A stretch of DNA of 64,000 nucleotides, taken from the NCBI GenBank assembly GCA_028571685.1, contig CM053148.1:86264001-86328000 (forward strand), read 5' to 3'. The position numbers and the translations under genes are program-made. Under the pieces are notes generated by a model. That model was not told the DNA's origin and searched no databases. It saw nothing but the letters and a program-made list of their open reading frames with translations. The stretch is from Heterohyrax brucei. Taxonomy: Eukaryota; Chordata; Mammalia; Hyracoidea; Procaviidae. Positions 10,493-21,412 of the stretch are shown piece after piece; position 1 is the first letter of the stretch, and each line of letters starts with the position of its first letter.

Positions 10493-11034
10493 ACAGAAAT
10501 GCTTGTTAGCATTTCTCAGAGGATGAAAAATAAATGTCTTATTTCCCTCTGTTTCCTTTCTAATAAAAAAAGCAGTAAGATTATGGCAAGAAATGCCTTT
10601 TTATTTGTATATTTATGCTTGTGCGTTGTTTTCTGTGACCTTTAAATTTTTCTTAGCTTCTTACTAGTATTACAACAGTCATTCCATCTGTTCCTTTCAT
10701 CTGTCCTGCACGTAAGCCACTAGGCTTTGTTCAACACTCTTTGTCTCTAAGAAAATGGGTTCCGGCAAGAGAATTTTGCTGTCAGCAATAGAAACAAAGA
10801 ATCTTCTACCCACTGTGTTTAATCTAGGTGAGGCTTAACTGGGAAAATGTAATCAGGGAGAAACGAGAGGGAAATATCCATCTGTTATCAAAGCGTCCTT
10901 CAAGAGTCGTCTTTTAGATCCACAGCACGACTTGGAAACCTTTAGGGCACATCTTACTAGTATAACCCAAAGTTTTTCAGCCATTCGTGTCCAGATCCGG
11001 TAACTCAAATTCTCGTGCATGTGTGGGAATCTCA
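10493..11034. other. Unassigned intergenic DNA
   Basis: No repeat, RNA gene or coding region recognised. Confidence 0.4.
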
Positions 11035-11237
11035 GCTCCTGTTGAGTCGCTTCTGACTCATGGTGACCCCGTGTGTGTTACAGTAGGACTGTGCTCCATC
11101 AGGTTCTCAGTGGTTGACTTTTCGGAGGTAGATCATTCAGCCATTCTTTGGAGGGGCTCCTGGGTGGTCTCGAACCTCCAGTCTCTCAGTTAGCAGCTGA
11201 GCCCGTTAAAAGTATGAAACACATAGGGACTCCCAGC
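11035..11237 (-). repeat. AfroSINE-like copy (type B)
   Basis: GAGTCGCTTCTGACTCATGG, GGAGGTAGATCATTCAGCCA and GCTCCTGGGTGGTCTCGAAC; ends at AGGGACTCC. Confidence 0.85.
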
Positions 11238-11844
11238 ACATACTTACCTGAATTCTGAAGAGTCTGAGACCAAACTCCAGCTCCTATTCTCTCTTCCATC
11301 ATTTCTAGCTCTCTGATCCTCCTTGTCCCTGTACCTCAGGGACAATGACCCACTATCACAAGGCTACCATGTACGAAGGATGAGGGACCAGGTAGAAAAA
11401 ATTGCCAGCAGACAGAATGAGACAGCAGCGAGCCTAAAGTTCATCCACCATGCTCTGCCACAGGGAGTTTCCTCAGTGGCATTATCTCTTCGAATGTTCC
11501 GCCATTTATTTCCCTTCAGTTCATCCTTTCTTGGCTTTCTAGTAAAATTGAATTTTGTGATGCTGGGAAATAAAGATTAAGGAAATCTCCCCATCCTTTG
11601 CATGCAAGAAAAGAGCTTACTGAAAATAACCACCCTTCCCATGAAACTTTTACTTGAAAACATTCAACTGTGTAATTCATAATAAATGATAGATAACATT
11701 GCAAAGAATGAGTCTTCGAGAACACTTAACTGCTCTCATGAGGAAACTGTACATAGGTCAAGAGGTGGATGTTCGAACAGAACAAGGAGATATCGCAGAC
11801 TTCAAAAATGGAAAAGGTGTGCTCCCGCTATTGTGAGATTGCCA
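11238..11844. other. Unassigned intergenic DNA
   Basis: No support for coding; open frames are short and without family features. Confidence 0.4.
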
Positions 11845-13348
11845 CTTTTATTGTTGCCAGTAGGTGCCATTGAGTTGGTTCCCACTCATACTGACCAAGT
11901 GTACAACACTACCTGGCCCTGGGCTATGCTCATAATCCTTGTTATGTTTGATCTCATTGTTGTAGCCACTGTGTCAGTCCTGTTTTTCGTTGACCTTTTG
12001 ATTTGCAAAGCATGGTGTCCTTTTCCAGAAATTAGTCCCTCCTAGTAACATGTCCACAGTATACAAGACAACGTCTCACCGTCCTAGCTTCCGAGCAGCA
12101 TTCTGGCTGTGTTTCTTCCAAGACCGGTTTGTTCCTTCCTCTGGGAGTACCTAGTATTTTCAGTATTCTTCTACAACATTGTGATTCAAAGGTCAGTCTT
12201 CCTTTGGTCTTCCTTCTTCATTGTCCAACTTTCACATGCATATGACGTGATTGAAAATAAAAAGGTTTGAGTCAGATGCCCCTTGCTCCTCACCATGACA
12301 TCTTTATTTTCCTACACTTTAAAAAATATTTTGCAACAGATTTCCCTAATGCTATACATTTCATGATTTCTTGACTGCTACTTCCACAGGCTCTGATTTG
12401 GATTCAAGTAAAATAAAATTATTGACAATTTCAATTTCTTCTCCATTTATCATGACATTGCTTATCGATCAAGTTGTGAGGATTTTTGTCTTCCTCGTGT
12501 TGAGGTGTAATCCATATTGAAGGCTGTGGTCTTTGATCTTCATCAATAACAACTTCAGGTCCTCTCTACTTTCAGCAAGCAGAGTCACGTCTGCTGCATA
12601 TCACAGGTTGTTAATCTTCTGTCAATCCTGCTGTCAAATTCTTTTCTACATATTCCAGCTTCTCAGGTTATTTTCTCAGTGTGTAGACTGGAAAAGTATG
12701 GTGCAAGGATACAACCCTGACACACATCTTTCCTGATTTTAAGTCACCTAGTTTCCCTTTTTACTGTTCAAATGATTACCTCTTTGTCTCTGTCAGTTTC
12801 CACATGAACACAGCTAAGGGTTCTGGAATTCTCATTCTTTGGAATATTATCCTGGATTTTTTATGATTTGTATACTCAAATGCATTTACACTGTCCATAA
12901 AACAGAGACAAACATCTTTCTGGTATTCTCTGCTTTCAGGCAAGATCCATTCTGACATCAGCAATGATATCCCTGGTTCCACGTCCTCTTGTGAATCTGG
13001 CTTGAATTTCTGGCAATTCTCTTTTGATGTGCTGCCAAAAACTTTTTTGAACAATATTCAGCAAAATTTTACTTGTGCTGTGATACTAATGATATTGTTC
13101 AGTAACTTCTGCATTCAGCTTGATCACATTTCTTTGGAATGGATACAAATATGGATCTCTTCCAGTTAGTTGAGCATCTAGCTGTCTTCCGTTTTTCTTC
13201 ACGTTAGATGAAGGAGCACTTCTAGCACTGCATCCACTTGTTGAAACATCTCAGTCAGTATCTCATCAATTCCTGGACCCTTGTCTTTTGCCAATGCTTT
13301 CAGTACAGCTTGGACTTCTTCCTTCAGCGCCATCATTTCTTGGTCATA
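11845..13348 (-). mobile_element. RTE-type LINE, decayed 3' half (copy 1)
   Basis: Starts at the RTE 3' tail (minus strand GAACCAACTCAATGGCACCT) and runs back through the reverse-transcriptase part. The reading frame is broken in many places; only short pieces such as SREYQKDVCLCFMDSVNAF survive. The 5' side is cut off at 13,348, where a mariner derivative inserted at a TA. Order and phrases agree with the better-preserved copy at 17.9-20.5 kb. Confidence 0.8.
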
Positions 13349-13916
13349 CGAGGACTGCTAATTAAGTTCACAAACTCATCCTACAAAAAGTGTTACATTC
13401 CTCATTGATGAATATTACTATGGGTCACCTTTGAAGTCCTCCCCTTGGGAAGCTATGCACTGACACTGGTGCCTAGTCCACCCTTCAAAGCAATTTTGGC
13501 ACTCTTTTTCTGGAATGGCCATCAGAGCTGTCATCATATTACCCTCAATATCCAGAATGTCATCCAAATATCTTCCTTTCAATATTTCCTTACCTTCGGG
13601 TAATGAAAAATGTCATTGGGATGGGAACCAGATGAGGTGAGTAGGGACAGTGTTCCAATACAGTTATTTGTTTCCTGGCAGAAAAATCCCTCACAGACAA
13701 CTATACAATTAAGTTCACAAACTTGCCACCTTGCCACTGTGCACAATGCCCATTCCAGAAAGAATTTCAAAATTGCTTTGAAGGGTGGACTAAGCACTGA
13801 TATCAGTGCGTAGCTTCCAAAGGGGAGTACTTTGAAGGTGACTGCAGCAGTATTCAGCAATGATGTATGTAGCACTTAGAACAATTATGTTTGCAGACTT
13901 AATCTTGGGCCTCACA
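13349..13916. mobile_element. Mariner-derived palindromic element, copy 1
   Basis: Begins CGAGGACTGCTAATTAAGTT after a TA and ends near GACTTAATCTTGGGCCTCA. The left arm, read on minus, encodes the transposase C-terminal part with an SPDL-type DDD/D region turned into broken frames. The right arm, read on plus, encodes the same end (EFQNCFEGW-like). So both ends derive from the transposase 3' end, giving long inverted repeats with an internal junction near 13,735. It cannot encode a full transposase. It sits inside RTE copy 1. Confidence 0.75.
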
Positions 13917-13927
13917 CATACATAAGG

Positions 13928-14085
13928 AGCTGTAGGGGCACACTGGTTAATAGCTTACCTGCTAACCTAAAGGTCGGCAGTTAAAGTCCATCAGCTTCTC
14001 CTTGGAAACCCTACTCTGTCCTACAAGGTTGCTATGATTTGGAATCAACTTGACAGCAATGGGTTTGGGTTTGGTTACAGTGCAA
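13928..14085 (+). repeat. AfroSINE-like copy (type A)
   Basis: GGCACACTGGTTAATAGCTT to CAGCAATGGGTTTGGGTTTG, with a short deletion after TCTCCTTGGAAACCC. Confidence 0.85.
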
Positions 14086-14288
14086 TTGCCTAACTAAATT
14101 ACATTCTTCGTTCCTATTTCGCCAGTTTTTTTCACTCTAATATTCCTTTACTGTTCCGTTATCTGGTCCAGGATTACACCTTACATTTAATTGTTACACC
14201 TGTTTTCTTAGCACCTTCCAATCGATTACAATTGTTACATCATTCTTTAGCTTTCATGACTGTCTTAGGCTGGCTTTTCAAATAAAAA

Positions 14289-14455
14289 AGAAAAACCAAA
14301 CCCACTGCCGTCGTGTCAGGTCTGACTCACAGTGACGCTAGAGGTCAGAGTAGAACTGCCCCAGAGAGTTTCGAAGGAGTACCTGATGGATTTGAACTGT
14401 CGACCTTTTGGAAAGCAGATGTAGCACTTAACCCCCTATGCCACCGGGGTTTCCA
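14289..14455 (-). repeat. AfroSINE-like copy (type A)
   Basis: Full length: CCACTGCCGTCGTGTCAGGT to CCACCGGGGTTTCC. Confidence 0.9.
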
Positions 14456-14940
14456 GGCTGAGTTCTCTAGAGGCAGAACCAGTAACGAGTATAAATGTGT
14501 ATAGAGAGAGATTTATGTTAAGGAAATGGCTCACGCAATTATAGAGGCTGGAATATCTCAAGTCTGCGGATCACGGTAGCTGCTTCTTCTGATTCACATA
14601 GCCGCAGGGGGGGATTGATGAACCCAAGATCAGCAGGTCAGAGAGCAAGGCTATTGCTCACAGGCTGGGAAAGCTGATGAATCCCAAGCTCAGCAGGCAA
14701 ACTGCCAGCTCAAGTCCCAAGAACTAGAGGTCAGATGAACAGGATCCAGCTACAAGAACCACAGCAGGCAAAAGTCAGAATGTTTGCTTACATTCAGAAC
14801 AGATGCAGGCCACACGTGCAAGGAAAGTCACTTTCAATTGATTGACTGCTCACAGCAGATCCCAGCATGATCACATATAAACACTGAGAATCGTGGTCCA
14901 GACGAGGTGACACAGCGTTAACCATCACAGTGACCTTAAC
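14456..14940 (-). mobile_element. LTR-like repeat, copy 1 of a nearby pair
   Basis: GTTCTCTAGAGGCAGAACCA, GAGATTTATGTTAAGGAAAT GGCTCACGCAATTA and AGAGGCTGGAATATC resemble the reverse complement of a MaLR-type LTR. The first 250 bases recur at 15,335-15,600. Confidence 0.5.
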
Positions 14941-14944
14941 ACTT

Positions 14945-15225
14945 TTGAAGAGTAGTAGTTAATGGTTTGCAGACTATCTTTCAGGTTCGGTTTGTCTGGT
15001 GCTTTCCTGTGATTAGACTGAGACAGTGCCTTTTGGGGGAAAAATACTACATTAGCAATGCGCCTTTCTCATTGTATCATATCAGGTGATATATTACTTC
15101 AACATGGATTATTATGCATGATATTAACCATGATCATTCAGTTAGGTGGTATCTGACTATATACTTCAACAAGGCCATGAGAGATATCCATTATTCAGTT
15201 AGATGTCACTTTGGCATCTGGTAGG
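14945..15225 (-). mobile_element. Possible old L1M-type 3'UTR fragment
   Basis: GATTAGACTGAGACAGTGCC, CTTTCTCATTGTATCATATC AGGTGATATATTACTTC and ACCATGATCATTCAGTTAGG resemble a common L1M 3'UTR block in reverse. Low-to-moderate confidence. Confidence 0.4.
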
Positions 15226-15334
15226 AAAAGAGAACGTAGAATGATCTCAAATTTAAACTTTTTGGATCCAGCTGAAAAGTTATTTAAGTGTATTAAGCTC
15301 TCTTTGTTGTCAGTAGCCTTTGATATCTCAGGCT

Positions 15335-15640
15335 AGGTTTTCTAGTGAAGCAAAACTAGCAAAGCAAACAAATACATAGAGAGAGAGCTTTATATCAAGA
15401 AAGCAGCTCATGTAGTTGTAGAGACTGGAAGATCCCAAGTCTGTGGTTCAAGATAGAAACTTCTTTTGATTCACATAGCTACAGGGGCTGGCAAACCCAA
15501 AGTAGGCAGGTCAGAGAGTGGGGCTCTTGCTCACAGGCTTCAAAGACTAATGAATCCTAAAACTTGCAAACAAGACCACAGCTAAGTTCTGAGTAAAAAG
15601 AATAAAAGTGCAGGTTTTACTGTGTTGTAAGATCCCATAT
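15335..15640 (-). mobile_element. LTR-like repeat, copy 2 of a nearby pair
   Basis: CTAGGTTTTCTAGTGAAGCA, TTTATATCAAGAAAGCAGCT and TTGATTCACATAGCTACAGG parallel copy 1 in the same orientation. The 0.4 kb between the two holds no retroviral coding sequence, so they are probably separate solo elements. Confidence 0.5.
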
Positions 15641-15674
15641 CAGCAGTTTTGTTTCTGACTATACCAGCTTCAGT

Positions 15675-15836
15675 AACCCTGGTGGCATAGTGGTTAAGTG
15701 TAATGGCTACTAACCAAAAAGTGAGCAGTTCAAATCCACTAGCTACTTCTTGGAAACTATATGGGGCAGGTCTCTTCTGTCCTATAGGGACACTATTAGT
15801 CAGAATCAACCCAACAGCAATGGGCTTAGTTTTTGG
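15675..15836 (+). repeat. AfroSINE-like copy (type A)
   Basis: AACCCTGGTGGCATAGTGGT to CCCAACAGCAATGGGCTTAG. Confidence 0.9.
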
Positions 15837-15847
15837 CTATATAGACA

Positions 15848-16065
15848 GAATGGAATTCTTGGGCAGTGCAAATGGGTAAGGTCTTGACTACTAACTCCAA
15901 AGGCTTGTGGTCTGACTTCACCCACATACACAGACGTGTCTCTGAAGAAAGGCCTGGTTATTGGCATCTGAAAAGTCACTGTCTTGAAAACTCCAGGAAG
16001 CAGCTCTACTCTGTGACACATGGGGTCGTCACGAGTTGGAATCAACTTGTCGGCAACTAGGTATT
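15848..16065 (+). repeat. AfroSINE-like copy (type C)
   Basis: TTCTTGGGCAGTGCAAATGG, GAAGAAAGGCCTGG and ACATGGGGTCGTCACGAGTT GGAATCAACTTGTCGGCAAC; follows the type A copy head to tail. Confidence 0.85.
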
Positions 16066-16700
16066 GAGGTTATAAATAGAAAAGATCTGTCATCTAAAGA
16101 TGAATAAGAACTAGATTTTTGAAAGCATTTCTATAGCAAACTGATTCTTAATTTTGAAACCGAGGTAACCACTGACTCATCTATTCTGCATTCAAGTTCA
16201 CTCTCAAGGTCATCAAGCAACTTGTATTAATACAAAAGTATCCTTTTATTCAAAAGGCTCTGGCTAGATGGCTCTCCTCTTTCTCCAATATTTCTTTTTG
16301 AAGAGAGCAGAGGTTCTGCCTGACATCCACCTAAACAGACTTGGAAGTCCTGGACAAAGTGAATACCTGTCACAATAAAGCAGCTTAAGAAAAAGATTCC
16401 ATATCAAAGGCTAGAAGACACCCCCAAAATACTAGAGTAAATCAGCTCTGAAGAACTCAGCTACAAAGACATTGACCTTTTTAAGAGAATTCAGAATATT
16501 CCATGTTAATCAGATTTATTTGAAGGTTATAAGAACCGAAGTACTGGGAAAGTTTGCTAGAGAACTGAAGGGTTTAAAAAGAAAATCAAATTTTTCCAGC
16601 TGCTCAGATATAGTCTCCCATGAGGACAAAAAGAATCTTTAGCAGATTAAAGGAGAGTAGACCACCACCAAACCAGAATTCACCAGTTTTTGCTATTTTT
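16066..16700. other. Unassigned intergenic DNA
   Basis: No recognised repeat. May include the 3'-ward continuation of the coding-like remnant to its right (minus strand). Confidence 0.35.
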
Positions 16701-16714
16701 AGAGTCTCCAGGGA

Positions 16715-17200
16715 GCAGAGTTATGAGACAGGGATGACTTTCAGATTAAACGTTTTGGTTAACTCTTCAAAAAGTCTTCCAAAAGTCAAATTTTCCTGAC
16801 TGACAATGAAGTCCTCTGGATTTCTTGGATAACACTTTGACTGCGCTGCCGGCCCAGAAGTGGTCAAGGTAGGGGCTGCAAGACTGACATCTGCCCACTG
16901 AGAACATTCTGGATTTTCATTACTTCCTGCAGACAATTTGCAGTCAGACTCTGAAGGTAACAGCGGGGTACAACATGGCTGCCTGAGGATGCTGTTCCAG
17001 GCGGAGTACCAGGTGAGTCTGAAGGAACCTTCTGCCAGAGAAAGAGATTAGGTGCCACCCAGAAACTCCACTCAGCTTCTGCTTTACAAACTGCCAGAGA
17101 AGCAAGGGCACCAGCGGTAACGATTCTTGAAGAATGACACATTCCTTGATTTACAAGTGTAGATCCAACTTACCTCTTCAGAACCATTACAGTTATTTAT
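16715..17200 (-). pseudogene. Unidentified coding-like remnant, probably a broken pseudogene
   Basis: On the minus strand two frames read like protein and hand over to each other near 16,950 by a frameshift. The upstream frame reads RIVTAGALASLAVCKAEAEW, then SFWVAPNLFLWQKVPSDSPG. The downstream one reads LPSESDCKLSAGSNENPECS, QWADVSLAAPTLTTSGPAAQ, then NPEDFIVSQENLTFGRLFEE and LTKTFNLKVIP before a TAA at about 16,721. Composition is protein-like (acidic/Ser-rich linker, then a helical LFEELTKTF) and not derived from L1, RTE or SINE. I do not recognise the protein. No introns or poly(A) tail could be shown, so processed pseudogene is inference. It could also be a chance open region. Confidence 0.35.
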
Positions 17201-17697
17201 TAAACAGCTACAAGAACAATGAATGCTCTTAAGACAGGATCTTTATCCAAAGAGCTTCAAGCACTTTATATTAGTTACCAAAATAGATCCCAGATTGGAT
17301 GGGGTGGGCAGAAGGAGCAAGAAGTAAAGAAAACGGAAACTTTAACTAATATAAAAAAATTTTTTTTTTTTATTTTCTAGGTATGGAGGGAGAAGTAAGA
17401 TGCTATAAGCAAAATTGAAAGGCAAGTAACAGACAAAAAAATGTTCTCAAATGATCAAAGATAAGAGACATGGTCAATAGTCTTAGCTCATAAACAGCTG
17501 TAAAATCAGTGAGAAGATGGCTAAGACCATGACAAATGGGCCAGCGACTGGAACAGACATTTCACAACAGAAGAAAACAAATGTGTGTGAAGGAAGTTTA
17601 ACAACATTAATTATCTGAGAAATCCACAAAAGAAACCATTTTGAGTGATCAGCAGGCCCAGACAACACATACATAGCACTTACTAGGCACTATTATG
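17201..17697. other. Unassigned intergenic DNA
   Basis: Contains a 10-T run at about 17,360; otherwise nothing recognised. Confidence 0.4.
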
Positions 17698-17842
17698 GAA
17701 ATAGTGGTAGAATGCTTAAGTGCTAATGAATTGACAGTTCGAATCCTCCAGATGCTCCTTGGAAATTCAATGGGGCAGTTTCATACTGTCTGATAGGGTG
17801 GCTATGACTCAGAATTGACATGATGACAAGTTTTTGAAGCAC
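17698..17842 (+). repeat. AfroSINE-like copy (type A), degraded head
   Basis: CAGTTCGAATCCTCCAGATG to CAGAATTGACATGATGACAA. Confidence 0.75.
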
Positions 17843-18630
17843 TGCTATATAGCGTGATACTGAGTGCTGTATCATGCTGTTGTTATTAGGTGGCATCAAG
17901 CTGGCTCCGGTTCATAGCTACCCTGTGCACAACAGGATGAAACATGGCCTGTTCTCATGCCATGTCCACAATCTTTTTTACGCCTATGCGCATTATTGCA
18001 GCCACTGTATCAATCCATCTTGTCGAGGGTCTCCCTCTTTTTTGCTGACCCTCCACTCTACCGTGATATTCTTCTCCAGGGACTGATCCTTCCTGACAAC
18101 ATGTCCAAAGTAGGTAAGATACAATCTTGCCCTCTTAGCTTCCAAGCAGTCTGGTTGTACTTCTTCCAAGAATAGCTCTGTTGGTTCCTTTGGCAGCCCA
18201 CGGTACATTCAGTGTTCTCCAACGCCACAATTCAAAGGCATCTGTTCTTCTGTCTTTCTTATTCACTGTCCAGCTTTCAAATGCTTGTGACGCAACTGAA
18301 AATACCACGGATTGGGTCAAGCGTATCTTAGTCTTCAAGGTGACATTTTTACTTTTCAATATTTCAAAGAGGTCCTTGGCAGCAGATTTTCCCGATGCAA
18401 TGCGTCTTTTGATTTCTTGATTACTGCTTCCATGGGTGTTGATTGTGGAACGAAATAAAATGAAATCCTTGACATACTCAGTTCTTTCACTATTTATCAT
18501 GATGTTGCTTTCAAGTCCAACTATGAGGATTTTTGTTTCCTTGATGTTGAAATGTAACCCGTACTGAAGGTTGTGGTCTTTGATCTTCATCAGTAAGTGT
18601 CTCAGAGCCTGTTCTAGCAAGTAAGGTGTT

Positions 18631-18642
18631 GTCATCTGCGTA
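18631..18642 (-). pseudogene. RTE reverse-transcriptase YADD catalytic motif, out of frame
   Basis: The minus strand reads TACGCAGATGAC, the YADD box of an RTE RT. The open frame that covers RT sequence on both sides reads this spot in another frame. Confidence 0.8.
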
Positions 18643-19420
18643 ATGCAAGTTGTTAATAAGTCTTCCAATCCTGATGGTTCGTTCTTCTTCATATAGTCAA
18701 GTACAATTAAGTGTTCTGGAATTCCCATTCTCTGCAATGTTACCTGTAATTTATTATGTTCCAGACAGTGGAACAAATGCCTTTGCATAATCAATCAAAC
18801 ACAGGTAAACATCTTTCTGGTATTCTCTGCTTTTAGCCAAGATCCATCTGACATAAGCAATGATATCCCTGGTTCCACATCTTCTTCTGAATCTGGCTTG
18901 AACTTCTGGCAGTTCCTTGTCAGTATATTGTTGCAGTTGCTTTTGAATGATCTTAACCAAAAGTTTACTTGTGTGTGATATTAGTGACACTGTTTGGTAA
19001 TTTCCACAGTTGGTTGGATCACCTTTCTTGGGAATAGGCGTAAATATGGATCTCTTCCAGTCAGTTAGCCAGATAGCTGTCCTCCAAATTTCTTGGGACA
19101 GACAAGTGAGCACTTCCAGCACTGCGTCCATTTGTTGAAATATCTCAAATGATATGCCATCAATTCCTGGAGGCTTGTTTTTTGCCAACACCTTCAACGC
19201 AGCTTCCACTCTCCCTTCAGTACCTTTGGCTCCTGATCATATGCTACCTCTTCAAATGGCTGAACGTCAACCATTTCTTTCTGGTATAATGACTCTGTGT
19301 ATTCCTTCCATTTTCTTTTGATGCTTCCTGAGTAGTTTAATATTTTCCCTGTAGAATCCATCACTACTGACTCTCAAGGCTTGAAATTTTCCTTCTGTTC
19401 TTTCAGCTTGAGAAATGTAG

Positions 19421-19951
19421 AGCACTGTTTTAGTCAGCTAGGGCTGCTCTAACAGAAATGCCACAGGGATGACTTTAACAAAGGAAAGTTTATTCTTACA
19501 CAGTCTGGTAGGCTACAAGTCCAAATTCAGGATGTCCGCTCCGGGGGAAGGCTTTCCTGTTGTCAGCTCTGGAGGAAAGTCTGGTACTGCATCAGTGTTT
19601 GTCCGGGGAGCATCTTGGTGCAGGAACCTCAGCTCTGAAGGATGTGCTTTACTCTCTGTGCTATTTTCTTCATGCTGTGAGGTTCCCAATTCTCTGCTTG
19701 CTTCCCTTTCCATTTATCTCTTGCAGGCTGAAAGGATTAGGTGTGGGGCAAGCCATACTCTAGGGAAACTCCCTTTACGGTGGAGCAGGGAGGTAATTCT
19801 ATGAGGGGATCTACAGTCCCACCCTAATTCTTTAAGACACAGCACAGGAAAATCACAAAATGCAGGGCAATCACAAAATACAGGGAATTGTGGCCCAGAC
19901 ACATGGCTACACCTGTTTCTGGGGGGACACAATTCAATCCATGACAAGCAT
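19421..19951 (-). mobile_element. Solo MaLR-like LTR (copy 1) with 5-bp target duplication
   Basis: The LTR is 19,426-19,946 (521 bp). On plus it begins TGTTTTAGTC and ends ATCCATGACA, so on minus it runs TGTCATGGAT...GACTAAAACA, the TG...CA form. Flanks are AGCAC and AGCAT, a 5-bp duplication with one mismatch. On the minus strand GAATTGTGTCCCCC follows the start and AATAAA lies near the 3' end, typical of MaLR LTRs. No internal provirus remains. RTE sequence resumes exactly across it. Confidence 0.85.
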
Positions 19952-20489
19952 GTTCTTCCCTTTTGGTTTTCTCTTTCCAGGTATTTACACATGTCATTAT
20001 AATACTTTATTTTGTCTTCTCAAGCTGCCATTTGAAATCTTCTCTTCAGTATTTTTCACTTCTTCATCCCTTCCTCTCGCTTTAGCTGCTCGACAGTCCA
20101 GAGCAAGTTTCAGAGTCTCTTCTAACACCCAATTTGGTCTTTTCTTTCTTTCTTTCTTGTTTTTTCAGTGACCTCTTGCTTTCTTCATGGGTGACATCTT
20201 TGATATCATTTCACAGTTCAACTGGTCTTCAGTCATTAGTGTTCAATGCATCACATCTGTTCTTGAGATGGTCTCTAAACTCGTATGCGATATACTCAAG
20301 GTCATACGTTGGCTCTCATGGACTTGTTCTGATTTTCTTCAGTTTCAATTTGAACTTGCATATCAGGAGGTAATGGTCTGTGCTGTTGTCGGCACCTGAT
20401 CTTGTTCTGACTGCTGATATGGAGCTTTTCTGTCATCTTGTCATTCGTCTGTCAGTTTGTCGTACTGTCAGTGCTTGTGTGTTGCTGTG

Positions 20490-20655
20490 ACACTGGAGGC
20501 TATGCCACTGGTATTTTGGTACCAGCAGGGTCACCCATAGTAGACAGGTTTTAGCTGAGCCTCTAGACTAAGGCAGACTAGGAAGAAGGACTCGGTAATT
20601 TACTTCTGAAAAGAAATAACCACTGAAAACCTTATGAACAGCAGGAGAACCTCAT
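20490..20655 (+). repeat. AfroSINE/RTE-related SINE (type E)
   Basis: GTGTGTTGCTGTGACACTGG, GTACCAGCAGGGTCACCCAT, GACTAAGGCAGACTAGGAAG and AATTTACTTCTG; overlaps the end of RTE copy 2, where the join is blurred. Confidence 0.55.
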
Positions 20656-20774
20656 CAGATACAGTGCTGCAAAATGAGCCTCCCAGCTTGGGAGGTACTC
20701 AGGAGACAACTGGGGAGGAGCTGCTTCCTCAAAGTGGAGGGCTTACTGCTCAATTCTCGCAATAAATCAGCATT

Positions 20775-20955
20775 GGTAGGTACGATTATTATTACTATTA
20801 TTATCCTCATTTTACAGATGAAGAAACCAAGACACAGAAAGTTATGAAACCTAACCACAGTCATGTGGTTAGTAAATGATAGAGCCATGTCCCACACACA
20901 GTAGTCTGGCTCCGTGTCCATGTCCTTAACCACTATGCTTTACTACCTCTCTGAG
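20775..20955 (-). repeat. MIR-like SINE
   Basis: TTATTATCCTCATTTTACAG ATGAAGAAACC, CAGTCATGTGGTTAGTAAAT and CTTAACCACTATGC are the MIR core in reverse. Confidence 0.75.
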
Positions 20956-21223
20956 CCATCTAATGGATACTGTTGAGGGCAATGAACTTACACTCACACA
21001 CTGTTGGTAGGCAGGCAGCTTGGTGTCATCAAGTATCAGTACAGTCTCTTGGAGGTCAAGAGCAGGGTTTCATAAACCAATCACTAATAAGAACTTGCCA
21101 ACTGGAGGCCAACCAGCAGAGCTGCAAACAGAGAAATGGCATTTATAGCTCAAAGTGTTGTGTGTGTTGTATAAATTCTAGGTTCTATCTTGGCTCACGG
21201 GTTTAAGTAGGCCTTGGAGTATA

Positions 21224-21412
21224 ATCAGAAACCCTAGTGGTGTAGTAATTAAGAGCTACAGCTGCTACCAAAAGGTTGGCAGTTGGAATCCACCAGGTGC
21301 TCCCTGGAAACTCTACGGGGCAGTTTTCCTCTGTCCTATGGGGCTGCTATGAGTTGGAATTGACTCCACAGCAGTATTTTTGGGTGTGTGTGTGTGTTGT
21401 TTTTGTTTTTGT
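21224..21412 (+). repeat. AfroSINE-like copy (type A)
   Basis: CCTAGTGGTGTAGTAATTAA to GAATTGACTCCACAGCAGTA, followed by a short TG and GTTTTT tract. Confidence 0.88.

Larger units (their letters stand above)
17872..20465 (-). mobile_element. RTE-type LINE (copy 2), reverse transcriptase region, interrupted by a solo LTR
   Basis: This is the best-preserved RTE copy, broken by an LTR at 19,426-19,946. The right piece carries the region between endonuclease and RT (minus frame NWVLEETLKLA-like). The left piece carries the RT: KNKPPGIDGISFEIFQQMDA, WKRSIFTPIPKKGDPTNCGN YQTVSL and SREYQKDVYLCLIDYAKAF. The catalytic YADD (minus strand of 18,631-18,642) is intact as a string but lies one frame off the surrounding open frame, so at least two frameshifts flank it. 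The C-terminal zone (TEYVKDFILFRSTINTHGSS, FELWRWRTLNVPWAAKGTNR) follows. The 3' end reads GAACCGGAGCCAGCTTGATG CCACCTAATAACAACAGC. No functional protein is possible. Confidence 0.9.

Noticed and set aside
11686-12045. 119-codon plus-strand open frame with a hydrophobic end
   Set aside because: It is the antisense strand of the RTE 3' region; the membrane-like run is an accident of that sequence.
14456-15640. A provirus with two LTRs
   Set aside because: The 0.4 kb between the two LTR-like copies has no gag, pol or env sequence and resembles an old L1 3'UTR, so two independent solo elements are simpler.
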